Under the pieces are notes generated by a model. The model saw only the letters and a program-made list of their open reading frames with translations, was not told the DNA's origin and ran no database searches. The translations under genes and the position numbers were made by a program. Shown here one piece after another: positions 6,427 to 8,857 of a stretch of 8,857 bases of DNA (positions within the stretch are counted from its first letter, which is position 1; the number at the start of each line of letters is the position of its first letter). The stretch is from JANLSO01 sp031362405. Its GTDB lineage: Bacteria > Actinomycetota > Thermoleophilia > Miltoncostaeales > Miltoncostaeaceae. The stretch covers positions 1-8,857 of the forward strand of contig JANLSO010000206.1 of assembly GCA_031362405.1 (NCBI GenBank), given 5' to 3'.

Positions 6427-6969
6427 GTGCCGATTCCGACAAGTACCTATCGTCTCGGACCCGCCGATGGAATCCTCTCGTTGAGGACCGGGCGCACCGG
6501 GAAAGCGGCCAAGGCGGGTCACGATCTGGTCATCCACGTGACCTCCTGGCAGGCCACCTTCGAGGTTGGTGCCGACCCTGCCGCATCCACCATCCGGCTC
6601 GACGGCGATGGCGGATCTCTACGGGTACGCCAGGGCTCCGGCGGGCTGAAAGCGCTCACCGAGAACGACAAGGCCGACATCGCCAAGACGATCGACGACG
6701 AAATCCTGAAAAAGCAGGGAGTCTCGTTCCGGTCGACGCAGGTGCTTCCTGCAGACAGCGGGTACGCGGTGCAGGGCGACCTGACACTGGTCGGCACGAC
6801 CCGCCCGATCGCGTTCGACCTATCCGTCGCCGCCGACGGGGCGCTGAAGGCGTCGGTCGTCGTCGACCAGACGCAGTGGGGCATCAAGCCCTACTCCACC
6901 CTGTTCGGCGCATTGAAGGTTGCCAATGACGTCGAGATCCGGCTCGAGGCTCGTCTGCCGACAGCCTGA
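6427..6969 (+). CDS. YceI-family protein (cytosolic)
   Basis: 180-aa protein of the YceI family, whose members form an extended lipocalin-like beta-barrel that binds polyisoprenoid or other amphiphilic lipids. Family features are the opening STYRLGPADGILSLRTGRTG with the GHDLVIHVTSWQATFEVG block (about 31-48). In the middle is the FRSTQVLPADSGYAVQGDLTLVGTTRPIAFDL strand pair, and near the end VVVDQTQWGIKPYSTLFGALKVANDVEIRLEA. There is no signal peptide, so it should stay in the cytosol, unlike Escherichia coli YceI. GTG start just downstream of a divergent promoter region shared with coxG, and convergent with the methyltransferase unit. Its substrate here is unknown. The pairing with CoxG, also a lipid/quinone-binding fold, is suggestive but unproven. 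Confidence 0.85.
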   Translation: MPIPTSTYRLGPADGILSLRTGRTGKAAKAGHDLVIHVTSWQATFEVGADPAASTIRLDGDGGSLRVRQGSGGLKALTENDKADIAKTIDDEILKKQGVSFRSTQVLPADSGYAVQGDLTLVGTTRPIAFDLSVAADGALKASVVVDQTQWGIKPYSTLFGALKVANDVEIRLEARLPTA

Positions 6970-6980
6970 AATCGAGGCTG
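6962..6980 (+). terminator. possible stem-loop at the yceI stop codon
   Basis: A perfect 6-bp stem (CAGCCT pairing with AGGCTG) around a 7-nt loop lies across the yceI stop. There is no T-tract after it. A second small hairpin, GGAGC-GTC-GCTCC, lies at 7007-7019. These could end the convergent transcripts, but the evidence is weak. Confidence 0.25.
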
Positions 6981-6981
6981 A

Positions 6982-7158
6982 TCAGTCGAACTCCGGCTCG
7001 TGAGGCGGAGCGTCGCTCCATCCCCGGCGCGACACGCAGGCGTGCGCGGTGGGCCCGGCCCATCCGACCAACGAGGGCGCGGCTCATTCGGACACCTCCA
7101 CGGCGATCGTCACTGCCGAACGCAAGCTCACCCCAGCGGGCTTCTCGTTGAAGGTCAT
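6982..7158 (-). pseudogene. short frame coupled to the methyltransferase gene, interrupted by one in-frame TGA
   Basis: An ATG at 7158 overlaps the methyltransferase stop as ATGA and opens a frame of 24 codons (MTFNEKPAGVSLRSAV...) ending in TGA at 7086-7084. The same frame continues for another 33 codons, ending in a natural-looking acidic C-terminus (GWSDAPPHEPEFD) and TGA at 6984-6982. Third-position G/C is high on both sides of the inner TGA and clearly lower in the other two minus-strand frames of the second half. This suggests a former 58-aa gene with a nonsense mutation, a functional 24-aa peptide, or readthrough. I recognise no family, and there is no membrane helix or metal motif. 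It occupies nearly all of the gap between yceI and the methyltransferase. Confidence 0.35.
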
Positions 7159-7799
7159 GCGAGCCGTCGCGCGTGCACCACGGCGTCGATACCGCCGCCG
7201 GCCACCTTGCGTGGACGGTTCTCGGCGGCGACGACCTCCCAGCCGTCGGGCTCGAGCGCTGCGAGGGCGGTGTTGACCGAGACCTGCACCTGACCGGCCG
7301 CGGGCGTCGGTGTGCCGGTCGTCGGATCGATGGGCTGGTGGCCGACCAGCAGCAAGGCCCCGCCCGTCGCGACGCCCGTAGCCAGCCGCCGGACCATCGC
7401 CGGGACCGATCCGGCCACGTGGACGTACAGGCAGGCCACGAGGTCGTAGGGCTCAGGCGGAGGCATCCAGGTCGCGAGGTCGGCCGTGATCCACTCGATG
7501 CGCTCGGTGATGTCAGCGCCGAGGCCTTCGGCCCGCGATCGGGCGTACTCGACGGCGGTCGTGGAGAAGTCGACGGCCGTGACCCGCCATCCCCGCGTGG
7601 CGAGCCAGAGGGTCTCGGCGCCATGGCCGGCGCCCGCGTCGAGCGCGCGACCGGGGCGTAGGTCCGCGATCTCGGCGAGCAGGTGCGCGTTCGGGGGGCG
7701 CTGGGCGACCGCGTGCGCGCCCGTGCGCAGCGCCTGCGACCAGCGCCGGTCCCAAGAGTCTCGGTCGAAGTCGTCACCGGCCCCGGGTGAAGAGGTCAT
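7155..7799 (-). CDS. class I SAM-dependent methyltransferase
   Basis: 214-aa Rossmann-fold methyltransferase of the broad Methyltransf_11/25 (TehB/UbiG-like) type. Motif I is ALDAGAGHGAETLWLA (about 52-67), the acidic residue binding the ribose is D77 in VTAVDFS, and motif III is WITADLATW (about 103-111). Motif IV is YDLVACLYVHV (about 118-128), followed by GGALLLVGHQP (146-156). It opens with a DSWDRRW segment, commonly seen at the start of such small methyltransferases. The substrate cannot be read from the sequence. The ATG is 42 bp after the mini-CoxL stop with only a weak ribosome binding site, and the stop overlaps a following ATG (ATGA). It is thus in the same orientation and probably the same transcript as the mini-CoxL and VWA genes. 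Confidence 0.85.
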   Translation of the reverse strand: MTSSPGAGDDFDRDSWDRRWSQALRTGAHAVAQRPPNAHLLAEIADLRPGRALDAGAGHGAETLWLATRGWRVTAVDFSTTAVEYARSRAEGLGADITERIEWITADLATWMPPPEPYDLVACLYVHVAGSVPAMVRRLATGVATGGALLLVGHQPIDPTTGTPTPAAGQVQVSVNTALAALEPDGWEVVAAENRPRKVAGGGIDAVVHARRLA

Positions 7800-7841
7800 C
7801 CGCAGTTCAGCGTCGCCCAGAATCCCCGTCCCGGCACGAAT

Positions 7842-8303
7842 CTAGTCGGAGTACACGCTCTGCGCGTCGAGGCCTCCTTCGACACCCGGCGGCAGCTCGC
7901 CGGTGCCGTGCGCATAGAGCGCGAGATCCTCGATCGTCTTCATCTGCGTGCGGTCGACACCGTCTCCGTGCACCCACGCCCCGTTCAACCACCTGAGCTC
8001 TGCCGGGTCGGTCCCGAGGGCCATTCCCGCCAGCAGCCGTGACTTGTCGCGGATCTTCTCTGTGGCGCGGGTGATCGCTCCCGGTGTGCCCCCGGAAGGG
8101 ACCGTGTTGAAGCCGTGGCCAACGCCGAACCGGTCGGTGTCGGCGGGAACCACCTTTACGTCGAGCGCGGGAACACCGAGTGCGGTGGCGACGACCTGCG
8201 CGTACCCGTGCTCGTTCCCGTCGGCGTCGGTGGTGAGGCTGAGCACCATCTTGCCGGTCGGGTGCACACGCAAAAAGACGGCGCGGTAGGCCTCGTTAGC
8301 CAT
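7842..8303 (-). CDS. stand-alone CoxL-like fragment (molybdopterin subunit piece)
   Basis: 153-aa frame matching only an internal section of CoxL/XdhB-type molybdopterin-binding large subunits (usually ~750-800 aa), roughly the start of the second Mo-cofactor domain. Recognisable are RAVFLRVHPTGKMVLSLTT (family: v-x-v-x-dG-x-v), EHGYAQVVATALGVPALDV and VVPADTDRFGVGHG. These correspond to the family's GQGHET-x-aQi-v-dELGvp and gDTD-x(2)-p-x-G-x-gt blocks. LPPGVEGGLDAQSVYSD corresponds to the family's LEA-x-x-x-yd segment, after which a TAG stops the frame. The Mo-cofactor loop normally GQGHE is here DGNEH, and the active-site Cys loop and the C-terminal catalytic Glu regions are missing, so it cannot be an oxidoreductase by itself. 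The ATG lies inside the end of the preceding mini-gene (ATGGCTAA) with GAGGA seven bases upstream, so it looks translated. It is either a remnant or a repurposed domain. Confidence 0.75.
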   Translation of the reverse strand: MANEAYRAVFLRVHPTGKMVLSLTTDADGNEHGYAQVVATALGVPALDVKVVPADTDRFGVGHGFNTVPSGGTPGAITRATEKIRDKSRLLAGMALGTDPAELRWLNGAWVHGDGVDRTQMKTIEDLALYAHGTGELPPGVEGGLDAQSVYSD

Positions 8304-8472
8304 TGGTGTCCTCGTTGTCGGGTTTCGGTTGGGCTGCCAGGCGCTGGCGCTCCTGATGGGCGGTCAGCGCGTTGTGGTCGTCGAGGTCGCAGAAGGCGGG
8401 TTGTGGGCCGCCCTGGGGGTGAGGGGGCACGGCCGGGCGTTCGCATCCCGGGTAGATGCACGTTTTACTCAC
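8296..8472 (-). CDS. 58-aa CCCH mini-protein overlapping VWA and mini-CoxL genes
   Basis: Small frame starting with GTG at 8472 inside the last codons of the VWA gene (GTGAGTAA, 8-bp overlap) and ending with TAA at 8298-8296 inside the mini-CoxL start (ATGGCTAA). The double overlap indicates tight translational coupling. The product opens MSKTCIYPGCERPAVPP and has a probable zinc site, C5-x4-C10-x17-C28-x4-H33 (from PAFCDLDDHN). A polar Gln/Arg-rich helix follows (LTAHQERQRLAAQ). The pattern CxxPGCxRP...FCD...HN resembles short zinc-binding motifs that I recall from actinobacterial regulatory proteins, but I know no named family. No membrane segment. By position it may be an assembly or adaptor factor of the VWA/mini-CoxL unit; that is inference. 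Confidence 0.7.
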   Translation of the reverse strand: MSKTCIYPGCERPAVPPHPQGGPQPAFCDLDDHNALTAHQERQRLAAQPKPDNEDTNG

Positions 8473-8857
8473 GTGACCATCCCGGTGTGGTGTTGCCCTT
8501 GCTCGGGCCGTAGCCGCTCGGCATCGCCACCGAGCTACCCGGCATCGGGGTCGCGCTGGCCCAGGGCTCCGGTTCGTCGACCGAATTCACGGGGGGAGGC
8601 GCGTCGACTCCGCGTGATGTGGCCGCCCCGATCGCCGCGACGACCTCATTGAGCGCCTTAAAGCTATGCCCGCTGACAAGCGCATCGCAGTGGGGCAGGG
8701 CGGCCACCATGCCGCCGGCGCTCACCGAGAACCCGCGGGCGCTGACACGCGGGTTGACCCACACGATCCGGTGGGCCAGGCGCGCCAGGCGTTCCATCTC
8801 GCGGCCGACGAGCATCGGGTCGCCGCGTTCCCAGCCATCGGAGAGGATCACCACCAC
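8465..8857 (-). CDS. CoxE-like von Willebrand factor A domain protein, C-terminal part
   Basis: The frame is open to the right edge, so the N-terminal part is outside the window; 130-131 residues are visible. The block VVVILSDGWERGDPMLVGREMERLARLAHRIVWVNP, then GMVAALPHCDALVSGHSFKALNEV, is the signature of the CoxE-type VWA family, including the third MIDAS element SDG. These proteins work with MoxR-type AAA+ ATPases in maturing the active site of CO dehydrogenase and related molybdenum hydroxylases. After about residue 75 there is a Pro/Ser/Gly-rich, probably disordered tail (DEPEPWASATPMPGSS...GWSRE). The stop overlaps the next start (GTGAGTAA). A MoxR ATPase gene would be expected just beyond the right edge. 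Confidence 0.85.
   Translation of the reverse strand: MVVILSDGWERGDPMLVGREMERLARLAHRIVWVNPRVSARGFSVSAGGMVAALPHCDALVSGHSFKALNEVVAAIGAATSRGVDAPPPVNSVDEPEPWASATPMPGSSVAMPSGYGPSKGNTTPGWSRE

Noticed and set aside
6884..7777. Minus-strand open frame of 297 codons overlapping the methyltransferase in another frame
   Set aside because: Low-complexity Ser/Arg/Pro composition, whereas the overlapping 7155-7799 frame carries all methyltransferase motifs.

Overview
This is a high-GC window with strong G/C bias at third codon positions, genes packed end to end, ATGA-type overlaps and frequent GTG starts. Together with the gene content this points to an actinobacterium; genus cannot be told from the sequence alone. 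No tRNA, rRNA, insertion sequence, CRISPR array or attachment site was seen.

Bases 1-4889 (plus strand) are a mycosporine-like amino acid (MAA, UV sunscreen) operon. It holds a 5'-truncated mysA (desmethyl-4-deoxygadusol synthase), mysB (O-methyltransferase), mysC (ATP-grasp, mycosporine-glycine synthase) and mysD (D-Ala-D-Ala-ligase-like, disubstituted MAA synthase). A TauD/TfdA-type Fe(II)/2-oxoglutarate dioxygenase then overlaps mysD by ATGA. Gaps between the five genes are 3, 4-10 (depending on the mysC start), 3 and -4 bp, so they are almost surely one transcript. MysA makes desmethyl-4-deoxygadusol from sedoheptulose-7-phosphate, MysB methylates it to 4-deoxygadusol, MysC adds glycine and MysD adds a second amino acid. 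The dioxygenase is a candidate tailoring enzyme. It occupies the place that MysH (a phytanoyl-CoA-dioxygenase-type enzyme) has in some cyanobacterial clusters, but it belongs to a different family, and this is the most interesting point of the left half.

Bases 4940-8857 are mainly minus-strand genes of the type that accompany aerobic CO dehydrogenase/xanthine oxidase-family (cox) loci. The first block, read right to left, is coxG, a small CxxC/CxxC zinc-ribbon protein, and a DUF2182-type membrane protein broken over three reading frames. YceI is on the plus strand and shares a 61-bp divergent promoter region with coxG. The second block enters from the right edge. It holds the C-terminal part of a CoxE-like VWA protein, a 58-aa cysteine/histidine mini-protein that overlaps it by 8 bp, a 153-aa stand-alone piece of a CoxL-type molybdopterin subunit, a class I SAM methyltransferase, and an ATGA-coupled short frame interrupted by an in-frame TGA.

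The MAA operon and the cox-type block converge at about 4890-4940, so they are probably independent units. The unexplained part of the right half is the compact series VWA / CCCH mini-protein / mini-CoxL / methyltransferase. The mini-CoxL cannot be a complete oxidoreductase subunit: it is either a degenerate remnant or a protein with a new, non-catalytic role.
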